DNA of 64,000 nt from Lachnospiraceae bacterium P6A3 (lineage in GTDB: Bacteria; Bacillota; Clostridia; Lachnospirales; Lachnospiraceae), in NCBI GenBank assembly GCA_000702085.1, contig JNKP01000001.1, positions 930,001-994,000 of the forward strand, read 5' to 3'. Every line of letters starts with the position of its first letter. Positions within the stretch are counted from its first letter, which is position 1. The translations under genes and the position numbers were made by a program. Under the pieces are notes generated by a model. That model was not told where the DNA came from, searched no databases, and worked only from the letters and a program-made list of their open reading frames with translations. Positions 43,771-53,069 of this stretch are shown here, in pieces.

Positions 43771-44343
43771 TTATTTAACGCTGATACCGTCAACGATAAT
43801 ATCCACGACTTCGTTCAGTGCCTCTATGTAGCTGATATCGTTCCTTACAAGAATGTCTCTTGAGAAGAACTGTTCAAGGGAAGCTTCAAACATCATCTTT
43901 ACCAGTGCGATGTTAACGGGTCTTACGACTCCTTCGGCTATTCCTTTCTCTATAAGAGAAATGGTCAGATCCCATCCGGTCTCCAGTCTTTCCTCGACCT
44001 TTACGTAAATATCGGGATATTTCTCACGGAGGATATAGAGCTGGTTAAGATCCACATTCTTGTAACTGTCGGGAAGAACGCCCAGGATCTTTCTGATCTT
44101 CTCAACGGTTGATAATGAAGAATCACTAACAACCGCCTTCTCGCTCTCCTTGATGGAATCAAATACATAATCAACCATCGCCATGAACAGGGTTTTCTTT
44201 TCACGATAGACAGTGTAGATGGTCTTCTTGCTCATTCCGAGATGCTTTGCCAGATCATCCATCGTGAACTTGATCCCTTTTTCACCGTAAACTTCAATGC
44301 AACCTTCCAATATGGTCTTTCTGAGTTTTGCGAAATCCTGCAT
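43771..44343 (-). CDS. TetR-family transcriptional regulator
   Basis: A 190-residue repressor. The N-terminal helix-turn-helix is FTMDDLAKHLGMSKKTIYTVYREKKTLF (about residues 26-53); the remainder is the helical ligand-binding/dimerisation domain. It is the first gene of the galactoside operon, so it is likely autoregulated and responds to a sugar or metabolite. A candidate operator lies over its promoter at 44466-44495. Confidence 0.92.
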   Translation of the reverse strand: MQDFAKLRKTILEGCIEVYGEKGIKFTMDDLAKHLGMSKKTIYTVYREKKTLFMAMVDYVFDSIKESEKAVVSDSSLSTVEKIRKILGVLPDSYKNVDLNQLYILREKYPDIYVKVEERLETGWDLTISLIEKGIAEGVVRPVNIALVKMMFEASLEQFFSRDILVRNDISYIEALNEVVDIIVDGISVK

Positions 44344-44465
44344 ATTAACCTGCCTTTCGAATTATGAAAGAGAACCGAAACAGTTACTTAATGAAACGCC
44401 GATAACGGGTCAGAATGTATCGATTGATCCGCTGCCGGATATTACATCGAAAAAAGAGAAATCTG

Positions 44466-44495
44466 TGGAAACGATTTTTAGTTTTCACGTTTCCA
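44466..44495. promoter_or_regulatory. Candidate TetR operator
   Basis: Perfect 8-base arms TGGAAACG (44466-44473) and CGTTTCCA (44488-44495) with a 14-base spacer, just downstream of the -10. A third TAGTTTCCA half-site lies at about 44543-44551. Binding here would block initiation. Confidence 0.55.
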
Positions 44496-44523
44496 TTATA
44501 AAATAAGGGCTTTATGAGTACAA
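44495..44523 (-). promoter_or_regulatory. Promoter of the TetR-galactoside operon
   Basis: On the minus strand TTGTAC (44518-44523), a 17-base spacer and perfect TATAAT (44495-44500). The transcript would have a leader of about 145 bases before the TetR ATG; the rest of the 303-base gap 44344-44646 holds the operator and the next terminator only. Confidence 0.7.
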
Positions 44524-44572
44524 GAAAACCATTTGCTAAAAATAGTTTCCATCTTTTGTGCAAATCCGCCAA

Positions 44573-44612
44573 CAAAAAAACTCTGTACCGATCTCCTGGA
44601 TCGGTACAGAGT
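44573..44612 (-). terminator. Terminator of the surface repeat protein gene
   Basis: Perfect 14-bp stem ACTCTGTACCGATC/GATCGGTACAGAGT (44599-44612 with 44580-44593), with seven T on the minus strand at its base, 35 bases past the stop. Confidence 0.9.
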
Positions 44613-44646
44613 CCGTAATCGGAATATTCAGTTCAGGCTTCGGGGC

Positions 44647-45795
44647 TTACAGCCACAAAGCATATATACCCATTCCCGAAACATTAGCGTACGCGCTGTC
44701 CCAGTCGAATATGCCGAGGCCTACGATGGTTCCCTGTACGGTGATGTTACTGGAGGTGCAATATCCTCCGGGAGCTGCTCCCGAATAAGAGGTAGCGATA
44801 CCTGCGTTGGTGTTCTGGGTCTGCCAGAAGAATACTCTGTCTCCGCTGGTTCCGGAAGTTCCGGCCTTCTTGAATCTTACGTTGGAGAAGTTAGCGATGA
44901 CGGTATCTCCGTCGATTCTTGCCGCGCCTTCAACGCATGCACTGAGCTGGCCCTGAAGAAGGTTGGTATTTGCAACCTGTCCTACAAGAGTTCCGTTAAC
45001 ATACAGATCAACCATTCCGGTCTGAGTATCAAGAACGATCATGATGTTGGTGGGAACGCCGAGCTCTGCAAATCCGTGTCTGGTGTAAACCTGTCCGCCG
45101 GGAAGGTTGTTTACTACGTTCTCACAGAGGTAAACGGTCTTTCCGTTGTAAGGCTTAGCTCCGAAAAGGTCATACTGAATACCGAATGAAACTGCGCTTC
45201 CGATTCCGTTCATAAGGGAGATCTTTGCGTGATATCCGGTACCTGATCCGTTGAGCATCATATCTGCGGAAACTGCAGCATATCTGGATCCGAGAGATGA
45301 AATGGTAACTCCGGTGGTGGGAGTTGCGGTATTTCCGGCTACGGGAGCGGTCACTGCCGCTGCGCCTGCTGCATTCTCTGCTGCCGCATTGGGGAATCTT
45401 CCCTCTGCCTTGCCGTACAGATCGTAGTGCATCTTAAGAACGGTAGGATCGTTTCCGAGAATTCCCGCTACATCGGGATATCTGGTAGCATAGTAAGCTG
45501 CGTCGAAGTCTCCGGTAGCTGCGGTGTTTCCGGTAGCAAGTGAAGGTGCTGCGGATGAAGGAGCAACCGCAAGTCTTCCCTCTGCCTTACCGCAAAGCTG
45601 ATAGTGCATATAGAGCAGATCCGCACTGGTTCCGAATACTGCCGCTACATCGGGATAAGCTGCCGCATAGTATTCAGCGTCGAACATGGTTCCGTCAGCC
45701 ATTTTGACGGGTGCTGCCTGTACTTCGAAAGCTGATACAAATATGGCAAACAGTGCCGAAGCCATGGCAATTACAAGATTTCTTATAATTTTCAT
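44647..45795 (-). CDS. Secreted protein with two FD..YY..YPDV repeats and a C-terminal beta domain
   Basis: A 382-residue exported protein. Signal peptide about residues 1-28 (cleavage near VQAA). Two ~40-residue repeats follow (FDAEYYAAAYPDV... and FDAAYYATRYPDV..., each ending HY-L-GKAEGR), joined by Ala/Thr/Pro-rich linkers; such repeats are common in Lachnospiraceae surface proteins and are of unknown role. Residues about 165-382 look like a beta-sandwich of the lectin/LamG kind (VSADMMLNGSGTGYHAKISLMNG, MIVLDTQTGMVDLYVNGTLVG). No sortase motif or membrane anchor. ATG 45793-45795 has AGGGGG upstream. Confidence 0.8.
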   Translation of the reverse strand: MKIIRNLVIAMASALFAIFVSAFEVQAAPVKMADGTMFDAEYYAAAYPDVAAVFGTSADLLYMHYQLCGKAEGRLAVAPSSAAPSLATGNTAATGDFDAAYYATRYPDVAGILGNDPTVLKMHYDLYGKAEGRFPNAAAENAAGAAAVTAPVAGNTATPTTGVTISSLGSRYAAVSADMMLNGSGTGYHAKISLMNGIGSAVSFGIQYDLFGAKPYNGKTVYLCENVVNNLPGGQVYTRHGFAELGVPTNIMIVLDTQTGMVDLYVNGTLVGQVANTNLLQGQLSACVEGAARIDGDTVIANFSNVRFKKAGTSGTSGDRVFFWQTQNTNAGIATSYSGAAPGGYCTSSNITVQGTIVGLGIFDWDSAYANVSGMGIYALWL

Positions 45796-45839
45796 AGAGC
45801 CCCCTTTCAACACATAAATGTTTTAATTTGATAACAGAC

Positions 45840-45868
45840 ATTATAACAAATTCACGGTTTTGTTTCAA
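45840..45868 (-). promoter_or_regulatory. Strong promoter of the surface repeat protein gene
   Basis: On the minus strand TTGAAA (45863-45868), 17 bases, TATAAT (45840-45845), about 45 bases before the start codon. One of the best promoter matches in the window. Confidence 0.8.
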
Positions 45869-45927
45869 TTTGAGCTTTTGACAAATAACGGGAATTCTGA
45901 CAAATACGGTAAATACGGAAACCGCCG

Positions 45928-48900
45928 TCAGCCTTCAAGTTTCATGACCTGCATATCGTTAAGGAGCATCTCGGTGAGCGCCATCAGGTTCTGTTCTTCT
46001 TTTTCCACCAGAGTCTCGGGTGTGTACAGATACCTGAATGCGGGAACCTTGCCGTTTGCGGAGAAGCTGAGGTGCCTCTTGTGCTTGGCCAGTATCTCGG
46101 GGATCTTGTTCGGATCCACTTTGGCATCCGCCTTAAAAGAAAACGTGATCTCGCCTTTTCCGCCCTTGATCTCGGTCATATATATATTGTGACCGAGCCT
46201 TCTCATATATGCGACTCTCAGGAGATTTTCTGCGGAAAGTGGAAGCTTTCCGAATCTGTCCAGGAGCTCATCCTTCATATCACCCAGATCCGCCTGCGTT
46301 TCGACGGATGCTATTCTCTTATACATATCCAGCTTCTGCTCTTCGTTGAATATATATTCCTGGGGAATGTACGCATCGATGTCAAGATTGATGACGGTGG
46401 AGAAGTCATCATAAACCTCTTCGCCCTTAAGCCTTCCCACCGCTTCTCCCAGCATCTTGCAATACAGATCGTATCCCACGGCTTCCATATGACCGTGCTG
46501 GGTCTTTCCCAGCAGGTTTCCTGCGCCTCTTATCTCCAGATCCCTGAGCGCGATTCTGTATCCGCTTCCCAGGTCCGTAAATTCCCTTACGGCTCCCAGT
46601 CTCTTTTCGGCTATCTCGGAAAGAATCTTGTTTTTCCTGTACATCAGGAATGCAAAAGCAACTCTCGATGATCTTCCCACGCGGCCTCTGAGCTGATAGA
46701 GCTGTGAGAGTCCGAAGTTATCTGCATCATATATGATCAAAGTATTTACGTTAGGTATATCCATACCGGTTTCGATGATGGTGGTACTTACCAGAACGTC
46801 GATGTCGCCGTTTACGAAATCGTACATGACGTCTTCCAGTTCCTTTTCCTTCATCTGACCGTGAGCAAATTCTATCCTGGCATTCGGAAGCATTTCACGA
46901 AGCGCATCCGTGTGCTCGGGGATGGTCCTTACATTATTGTAGAGATAGTAGACCTGGCCTCCTCTTGCAAGCTCCCTGCTGATTGCCTCTCTTACCATCT
47001 CCTCATTGTATTCGCATACAAATGTCTGAATAGGCTGTCTGTCCGTAGGAGGCTCTTCAAGAAGACTCATATCCCTTATTCCCGCAAGGCTCATTTCAAG
47101 AGTTCTGGGAATGGGAGTCGCGGATAGAGTAAGGACGTCAACATTCTCGCGGAGCTTTTTGATCTTCTCCTTATGTGCGACTCCGAATCTCTGCTCCTCG
47201 TCGATTATAAGTAATCCCAGATCCTTGAATGCAACATCGTTCGAAAGCAGTCTGTGTGTTCCGATAACGATATCCACCAGACCCTTTCTCAGATCGTCCA
47301 ATGTCTTTTTGATCTCTTTGGTAGATCTGAATCTGGAAAGGAGTCCGATTCCTACGGGGAAATCCTTCATTCTCTGGGTAAAAGTAGAGAAATGCTGCTG
47401 GGCTAAGATAGTAGTGGGAACCAGGCACGCAACCTGCTTTCCTTCCTGAACCGCCTTGAACGCCGCACGTATCGCAATCTCTGTTTTTCCGAAACCGACA
47501 TCGCCGCAGATAAGTCTGTCCATTACCTTGCCGCTTTCCATGTCGGCTTTGGTATCCCTTATGGCATCCAGCTGGTCTTCGGTTTCTTCAAAAGGAAATG
47601 TCTCTTCAAACTCTCTCTGCCATACGGTATCGGGTCCGTAGATGAATCCGGGTGTAGCCTGTCTCTTTGCGTACAGCTCCACAAGATCTCTTGCGATGCC
47701 TTCCGCGGATTCTCTTGCCCTGGTCTTGGTCTTCTCCCACTCCTTGGTTCCGAGTCTGTTGATCTTGGGCTTTTTATCAATATCCGCAGAAGCATATTTC
47801 TGGACCATATCAAGTTCGGTGGCAAGCACGTACAGCACTCCGCCGCCGGAGTATTCCAGCTTAATGTAATCCTTTACCGAATCACCTGAAGAGATCTTCT
47901 CGATTCCCTTATATACTCCCAGTCCGTATGTTTCGTGAACAACGTAATCTCCGGGATGCAGATCTTCCAATGCGGCGATCCTGCTGCCGGTATAGGTGGA
48001 CGATCTTTTCTTCTTTTTCTTTTTGATGCGTCCGCCGAAAATATCATTCTCCGCAATTACCGCAAATCCAAGCATCGGATATTCGAAGCCTCTCTCCACA
48101 TATCCGTGCATTATGGTTATGCTGCCTTCGGCAAGAAAGTCCCCGGGCTCTTCGGTATAGGTACAGGGAATCCCGTCCTTCTCCAGTTCCTGACGCATGC
48201 GGTCTGCTCTGGTTCTGGACTGCGAGAAGATAACTACTCTGTAGCCTCTTTTCCTGAATGAAAGAAGATCTTTTTCAAGAAGCTCCGCGTTGCCGTTATA
48301 TGACTGAACGTTTCTTCCGCCGATGTCATATTTATATCTCGGAGAAAACCCCTCTTTGGAAGAATCGAACACGGACAGTCCGATAAGTCCCGCAGCTTCC
48401 ATCTCTTCCATTATCAGTCCGGTTCCGAAAATAAGATCCGCCTGTCCGGGAAGTGCATAGCCTTTCTCAAGCCTGGAAGATACGCTCTCCCTGAATTCCG
48501 TTTCAACGGCCTTGCCCTGACCGATACATCTTACGGGCTCATCCGCAAAAAATCTCACTCCGTCACCGAAAAGTGTTCTTATCCATGCGGGAAAAGAAAG
48601 CGTCTCCTCGGGATAAAAGTACAAAAGATAACTTTCGAGATTAAGCTTTCTTCCTATCTCGGTAAGATCTTCCTTAAGCCTGTTTGCATCGGCTAAAACT
48701 CTTGCGCCTTCTTCGGTGCGGAATTCCTTCTTAAGCTTTGCACTTCTGTCCTGCGCATCCTTCATGATGCGCTCCAAGCCGGCATTTAATCTCTCATCAT
48801 CCATGAGCATCTCGGATGCGGGATAAATGCTTATACTCTCAAGCTGTTCTATGGATCTCTGGGAATAAGGATCGAAGGTTCTGATGGATTCGATATCATC

Positions 48901-49506
48901 TCCCCACACCTCGATTCGGTAAGGGTTATCTTCCGTTAGATCGTATATATCGATAATGTCTCCGCGGATAGCAAACTGTCCGGGGCTCTGAGCCTGGGCG
49001 CATCTCTCATATCCGAGGAAAGTAAGTTTCTTTGCAAGCTTTGAAGAATCAACACTTCCGCCTGCTTCCAGTTTTACGACAGCTATGTCATTATTTACAG
49101 GGATCTGTCTTGTCATAAGTGCGGCAAAAGTGGTGACCACGGTCACTTCCTCTTTTTCAAGTAATCCTCTGTAAGTTCTGATACGGTCTCTTACAAGATC
49201 GTTACTGTTTATATCCGACTGGAAAAAAATAAGGTCCTTCGCGGGAAAATAAAATGTGTTCTCATCATAGAGTCTGAATTCGTCCGCGACTGCCCTTGCT
49301 CTCAGATCATCATATGTAAGGATGATACGGCACTTAACCCCCTCTGAGATACCCGCTGTCATGTGGAGCTTTTGTGAATCTCCGCAGCCTGCGATAGAAA
49401 CGGTACCCTTCGGAAGCCTTACGCTTTTTCCTTCGATGATCGTTCTTATATTGTCAATATCCGCCAGTCCCTTTACGGGTTCCAGCAATGCATTGTTATG
49501 CTTCAT
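45928..49506 (-). CDS. mfd: Transcription-repair coupling factor Mfd
   Basis: A 1192-residue SF2 translocase that displaces stalled RNA polymerase and recruits UvrA. Domains in order: UvrB-like N-terminal region (about 1-330), RNA-polymerase-interacting domain (GDYVVHETYGLGVYKGIEKI near 520), helicase motifs I (GDVGFGKTEIAIRA near 667) and II (DEEQRFGV near 768), QLRGRVGR in motif VI, and the C-terminal domain that masks the UvrA site. Length is normal. Its start overlaps the pth stop by 11 bases, the common pth-mfd arrangement. Confidence 0.98.
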   Translation of the reverse strand: MKHNNALLEPVKGLADIDNIRTIIEGKSVRLPKGTVSIAGCGDSQKLHMTAGISEGVKCRIILTYDDLRARAVADEFRLYDENTFYFPAKDLIFFQSDINSNDLVRDRIRTYRGLLEKEEVTVVTTFAALMTRQIPVNNDIAVVKLEAGGSVDSSKLAKKLTFLGYERCAQAQSPGQFAIRGDIIDIYDLTEDNPYRIEVWGDDIESIRTFDPYSQRSIEQLESISIYPASEMLMDDERLNAGLERIMKDAQDRSAKLKKEFRTEEGARVLADANRLKEDLTEIGRKLNLESYLLYFYPEETLSFPAWIRTLFGDGVRFFADEPVRCIGQGKAVETEFRESVSSRLEKGYALPGQADLIFGTGLIMEEMEAAGLIGLSVFDSSKEGFSPRYKYDIGGRNVQSYNGNAELLEKDLLSFRKRGYRVVIFSQSRTRADRMRQELEKDGIPCTYTEEPGDFLAEGSITIMHGYVERGFEYPMLGFAVIAENDIFGGRIKKKKKKRSSTYTGSRIAALEDLHPGDYVVHETYGLGVYKGIEKISSGDSVKDYIKLEYSGGGVLYVLATELDMVQKYASADIDKKPKINRLGTKEWEKTKTRARESAEGIARDLVELYAKRQATPGFIYGPDTVWQREFEETFPFEETEDQLDAIRDTKADMESGKVMDRLICGDVGFGKTEIAIRAAFKAVQEGKQVACLVPTTILAQQHFSTFTQRMKDFPVGIGLLSRFRSTKEIKKTLDDLRKGLVDIVIGTHRLLSNDVAFKDLGLLIIDEEQRFGVAHKEKIKKLRENVDVLTLSATPIPRTLEMSLAGIRDMSLLEEPPTDRQPIQTFVCEYNEEMVREAISRELARGGQVYYLYNNVRTIPEHTDALREMLPNARIEFAHGQMKEKELEDVMYDFVNGDIDVLVSTTIIETGMDIPNVNTLIIYDADNFGLSQLYQLRGRVGRSSRVAFAFLMYRKNKILSEIAEKRLGAVREFTDLGSGYRIALRDLEIRGAGNLLGKTQHGHMEAVGYDLYCKMLGEAVGRLKGEEVYDDFSTVINLDIDAYIPQEYIFNEEQKLDMYKRIASVETQADLGDMKDELLDRFGKLPLSAENLLRVAYMRRLGHNIYMTEIKGGKGEITFSFKADAKVDPNKIPEILAKHKRHLSFSANGKVPAFRYLYTPETLVEKEEQNLMALTEMLLNDMQVMKLEG

Positions 49507-50074
49507 CTTTTTTCGTATTAAACCTGGTCATAGCAAGCTCGGGACCGTCGGTTACCAGACACTTTATTGCATCTGCGGCTTTTCCGATCGCTTCGTCCAT
49601 TTTCTTTGCATCTTCGGATGAGAATCTTCCGAGTACATGTCCTACCATATCCTCACCGGGGCCGCCGACTCCGACTCTTACCCTTGTGAACTCTTCGCTT
49701 CCCATATGCTGAATGATATTCTTAAGGCCGTTATGCCCTCCGGCGCTTCCCTTTACACGGATCCTTATATGCCCCGTGGGGAGAGCCACATCATCGGATA
49801 TCACGATAAGATCGCTTACACCTTCAAGCTTGTAATAATCATTCAGTGCGCGCACCGCTTCTCCGGAAAGATTCATGTAGGTCTGAGGCTTAACGAGAAT
49901 AACCTTCTCAGTTCCTATCATTGCCCTCGCGGTGTGTGCTCTGTGCTCCGCTTTCCACGCGCCTGCTCCTATATCAAGATCCTTCGCAAGCCTGGTGATG
50001 ACATCAAAGCCTACGTTATGTCTTGTGTGTTCATAATCCTTGCCCGGGTTACCGAGTCCGACTATCATCTTCAT
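49496..50074 (-). CDS. pth: Peptidyl-tRNA hydrolase
   Basis: A 192-residue enzyme that frees tRNA from abortive peptidyl-tRNA. Motifs: IVGLGNPGKDYEHTRHNVGFD (residues 4-24, with catalytic His20 region), KPQTYMNLSGEAV, and DDVALPTGHIRIRVKGSAGGHNGL. Length is typical. Overlaps mfd by 11 bases. Confidence 0.97.
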   Translation of the reverse strand: MKMIVGLGNPGKDYEHTRHNVGFDVITRLAKDLDIGAGAWKAEHRAHTARAMIGTEKVILVKPQTYMNLSGEAVRALNDYYKLEGVSDLIVISDDVALPTGHIRIRVKGSAGGHNGLKNIIQHMGSEEFTRVRVGVGGPGEDMVGHVLGRFSSEDAKKMDEAIGKAADAIKCLVTDGPELAMTRFNTKKDEA

Positions 50075-50151
50075 ATCATAAATCTCCGTTATTCGGGAAT
50101 TGTGTCCGTTTATTTATACATGGGTTTTTTATTATAAAGTATTTTTCCGCA

Positions 50152-50192
50152 TAAAAAAAGCCTTTGGCAACGGCGTAAGCGCCCTGCCAAAG
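50152..50192 (-). terminator. Terminator after glgD
   Basis: Outer stem CTTTGGCA/TGCCAAAG and inner GGCG/CGCC, followed on the minus strand by seven T (50152-50158), 47 bases past the glgD stop. Confidence 0.85.
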
Positions 50193-50238
50193 ACTTTTTC
50201 TTCCCCCTCATCCAGCTTCGTATTTCAGTCCCTGAATG

Positions 50239-51360
50239 TTACATAACAAACCGTTCTCTTTGTTCCACCACGACTTTGATCCGTCCCCCCTCGCCTCTGT
50301 GGACTTCTCCGCCGTTTACGGTACTGTGACTTTCAACGATGCAGTTTTCTATGACGGCATTGTCACCAATATAAACATCGTTGAGGATAATGGAATTTCG
50401 GATCACGGTATTGTTTCCGATGTAGCTCGATTTGAAGAGTATCGAGTTCTCTACGCTTCCGTTTACTATACAACCGCTCGATACAAGGGAGTTCTTAAGG
50501 CTCGCGCCCGGATTGTATTTTGCGGGAGGAAGGTCATCAACCTTGGAATAAATATTCGGATACTGATTGAAATAATAATCTCTGATCTCTGGATTGAGGA
50601 AATCCATATTGGTCTCAAAATAATCCTCTACCGATGCGATGTTCTTCCAGTAAGAAGTGATCTTGTATCCGAAGATCCTCTTTACGTCTTTGTATCTTAT
50701 GATGACGTCTCTTACGAAATCATATCTGTCTTCTTCCGCACACTTCTCGATAACATCGATGAGAAGTCTTCTGCGGATAATGTAGATACCGCAGGAGATG
50801 GTCCTGGTCTTGGGCTGGAGAGGCTTCTCCTCAAATCCCACCACCCTCATCTCTTCGTTCATCATAACGGTACCGTATCTGGACATATCATAGCCCTCAG
50901 GCAGATCCTTGCAGACTACGGTAATATCCGCCTTCTTGTCCACATGATACTCAAGGAGAGTATTGAAATCCATTTTGTAGACGCAGTCGCCGGGGGCGAT
51001 TATAACGTAAGGCTCGTGACTTTCCTTGAGAAATCCAAGATTCTGATAAATGGCATCCGCGGTTCCTCTGTACCAGCTGCTGTTGTCGCATGTCATTGCA
51101 GGAGTGAGTACATAAAGTCCGCCCTGTTTACGTCCGAAGTCCCACCACTTGGATGAGTTCAAATGTCTGTTAAGACTTCCGGCATTGTACTGAGTAAAGA
51201 CCGCAACCTTCTGAACATGCGAATTGGACATGTTACTGAGGGTAAAGTCTATGCTGCGATAGCTGCCCGCTATAGGCATGGCACAGACCGCCCTCTTCTG
51301 GGACAGCTCAGCCATTCTGTGATTGTTTCCGCCGGCAAGTATTATTCCGATCGCTCTCAT
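50239..51360 (-). CDS. glgD: Glucose-1-phosphate adenylyltransferase regulatory-type subunit GlgD
   Basis: A 373-residue GlgC-like protein. The nucleotidyltransferase fold and left-handed beta-helix (hexapeptide pattern near 290-350) are there, but the N-terminal loop is GGNNHRMAELSQKRA rather than GG-G-RL--LT--RAKPA, as in Firmicute GlgD, which is poorly active alone and modulates GlgC. It is 10 bases downstream of glgC. Confidence 0.95.
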   Translation of the reverse strand: MRAIGIILAGGNNHRMAELSQKRAVCAMPIAGSYRSIDFTLSNMSNSHVQKVAVFTQYNAGSLNRHLNSSKWWDFGRKQGGLYVLTPAMTCDNSSWYRGTADAIYQNLGFLKESHEPYVIIAPGDCVYKMDFNTLLEYHVDKKADITVVCKDLPEGYDMSRYGTVMMNEEMRVVGFEEKPLQPKTRTISCGIYIIRRRLLIDVIEKCAEEDRYDFVRDVIIRYKDVKRIFGYKITSYWKNIASVEDYFETNMDFLNPEIRDYYFNQYPNIYSKVDDLPPAKYNPGASLKNSLVSSGCIVNGSVENSILFKSSYIGNNTVIRNSIILNDVYIGDNAVIENCIVESHSTVNGGEVHRGEGGRIKVVVEQRERFVM

Positions 51361-51370
51361 ATCCTACTCC

Positions 51371-52639
51371 TTACTCTTCAGCAGTGATAAGGGTCTTACC
51401 GCATCCGAGATAATCATCCTGATAATCATCCTTTGTGGTCACTCCATATACAACGGAGTTCTTGCCTATTCTCACTCCGTCGGGAATAACACTTCTTTCT
51501 CCGATCGTTACAAGTCCGTCGGTATAGATCTGAGGTGCGGTGTCATTGGGTGCCTCATCTCCGAATCCCATCACCACATTGTTTCCGACCTTAACGCGTT
51601 CGGCAACAATGCCCTTGGTGATATCGCATCCTTCGCCGATCACGGTTTCGTTCATGATTATCGAATCCCTGATCACCGTATTCTTGCCGATCCTTACGCC
51701 GCATCCGATAACGGAGTTGTATACCTTACCGCATATCTCACTTCCGACACCTATGATGCATTTTGATACTTCGGAATCGGGTCCGAAATACTGAGGCGGC
51801 TGAATATCGCTCTTGGTATAGATCTTCCAATACTCTTCATAGAGATTGAACTCGGGAACAATATCAATAAGCTCCATATTGGCCTGCCAGTAAGAATGAA
51901 GAGTTCCTACATCCTTCCAGTACGAATTGAATTCGTATGCATACAGTCCCGCACCTTTGTCTCTGCAATAAGGGATGATGTGCTTACCGAAATCAAGACC
52001 GGGGAGATCCTTGAGTGCAAGCATTCCCTCTCGTAATGTTTCCCAATTGAAAATATAGATACCCATTGAAGCAAGATTGGAACGGGGATTCTTGGGCTTT
52101 TCTTCAAAGTCTATGATCCTCTTGTCTTCGTCGGTTATCATGATTCCGAATCTGCTTGCTTCTTCAAGGGGAACGGGCATTACGGCAATCGTAAGATCCG
52201 CACCCTTTGCCTTGTGGAAATCAAGCATGACCTCATAATCCATCTTATAAATATGGTCACCGGATAATATCAGAACATAATCGGGATTGTAATTCTCGAT
52301 ATATTCCATATTCTGGTAGATCGCATTTGCGGTACCCGAATACCACTCACTTCCCTGAACACTTTCGTAGGGAGGAAGTACGCTTACACCACCGATGTTT
52401 CTGTCGAGATCCCAGGGAATACCGATACCTATATGGGAGTTAAGCCTGAGGGGCTGATACTGGGTAAGTACGCCTACCGTATCAACACCGGAGTTGATGC
52501 AGTTTGACAGAGGGAAATCGATTATTCTGTATTTTCCTCCGAAAGATACGGCGGGTTTAGCGACTTTGGAGGTGAGAACCCCGAGTCTTGAACCCTGTCC
52601 GCCTGCCAGAAGCATGGCTATCATTTCTTTTTTTACCAT
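51371..52639 (-). CDS. glgC: Glucose-1-phosphate adenylyltransferase catalytic subunit
   Basis: A 422-residue enzyme making ADP-glucose for glycogen synthesis. [24 protein letters not shown] (residues 8-31) has the catalytic loop and Lys; [12 protein letters not shown] and the glucose-1-P site [10 protein letters not shown] are present; hexapeptide beta-helix at the end. First gene of glgC-glgD; no glgA or glgB nearby. A terminator-like leader lies at 52680-52729. Confidence 0.97.
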   Translation of the reverse strand: MVKKEMIAMLLAGGQGSRLGVLTSKVAKPAVSFGGKYRIIDFPLSNCINSGVDTVGVLTQYQPLRLNSHIGIGIPWDLDRNIGGVSVLPPYESVQGSEWYSGTANAIYQNMEYIENYNPDYVLILSGDHIYKMDYEVMLDFHKAKGADLTIAVMPVPLEEASRFGIMITDEDKRIIDFEEKPKNPRSNLASMGIYIFNWETLREGMLALKDLPGLDFGKHIIPYCRDKGAGLYAYEFNSYWKDVGTLHSYWQANMELIDIVPEFNLYEEYWKIYTKSDIQPPQYFGPDSEVSKCIIGVGSEICGKVYNSVIGCGVRIGKNTVIRDSIIMNETVIGEGCDITKGIVAERVKVGNNVVMGFGDEAPNDTAPQIYTDGLVTIGERSVIPDGVRIGKNSVVYGVTTKDDYQDDYLGCGKTLITAEE

Positions 52640-52679
52640 CTAAAGAGCCTCCCGCTTCAGTACTTGATGAAACTTTTTC

Positions 52680-52729
52680 AAAAAAATCCGACGTTTACGA
52701 GAATACGTTTTCTTGTAGTGCTCATCGGA
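52680..52729 (-). promoter_or_regulatory. Possible attenuator hairpin in the glgC leader
   Basis: The minus-strand RNA can pair TCCGA (52725-52729) with TCGGA (52687-52691) and TACAAGAA with TTCTCGTA inside it (one A.C mismatch), then runs into T7 at 52680-52686, 41 bases before the glgC start. Placed inside the leader, it could terminate conditionally. The stem is broken by internal loops, so this is weak. Confidence 0.35.
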
Positions 52730-52754
52730 CGTTTCGTCTATTTATATAATGTAC

Positions 52755-52976
52755 TATAGCACTATAATCTGAAAAATTGAATAGTTTTCGCTAAAATTAT
52801 CAAACAATTTATAAAATTTCACATAATTTACTATATTTTGTGGCCATATAGCTTAATATACACAATTCGAAACGCCTTTTATAACGAGCGTTTCCTGCCG
52901 TAAAAATGCTCTCAGGATTCTCCGAAACCCGCATATTTACAGGCTTTGACGCAAAGTCATAACGCCACAGCGCTCA
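52755..52976. other. AT-rich divergent spacer between glgC and bioY
   Basis: No gene. Contains several TATA-like stretches for glgC (for example minus-strand TTCAAT, 17 bases, TATAGT near 52753-52781), a GAAACGC/GCGTTTC hairpin near 52869-52894 and a CTTTG-ACG-CAAAG palindrome near 52944-52956. No riboswitch class was recognised. Confidence 0.4.
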
Positions 52977-53009
52977 ATTGTCAACCTCATGTATTTTATG
53001 GTTGACAAT
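52977..53009 (+). promoter_or_regulatory. BirA operator 1 of bioY
   Basis: Perfect inverted repeat ATTGTCAACC (52977-52986) and GGTTGACAAT (53000-53009), 13-base spacer, the BirA-box pattern (TTGTNAACC...GGTTNACAA). Its right arm contains the -35 hexamer of the bioY promoter. Confidence 0.85.
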
Positions 53010-53030
53010 TGTATTTTCTAATGTTAACAT
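53002..53030 (+). promoter_or_regulatory. bioY promoter
   Basis: Consensus TTGACA (53002-53007), 17-base spacer, TAACAT (53025-53030). The -35 lies in BirA box 1 and the -10 in box 2. Confidence 0.75.
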
Positions 53031-53053
53031 CATCATCGTTTGAGTTAACAATT
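53020..53053 (+). promoter_or_regulatory. BirA operator 2 of bioY
   Basis: TGTTAAC (53022-53028) and GTTAACA (53044-53050), 15-base spacer, a second and slightly weaker BirA-like box, ending just before the ribosome-binding GGAGG. Its centre is about 43 bases (four turns) from that of box 1. Confidence 0.65.
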
Positions 53054-53069
53054 CGGAGGTACTACAGAA

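Noticed and set aside
52755-52976. Possible riboswitch or plus-strand leader in the glgC-bioY spacer
   Set aside because: The bioY promoter lies downstream at 53002-53030, and the small hairpins match no class I know.
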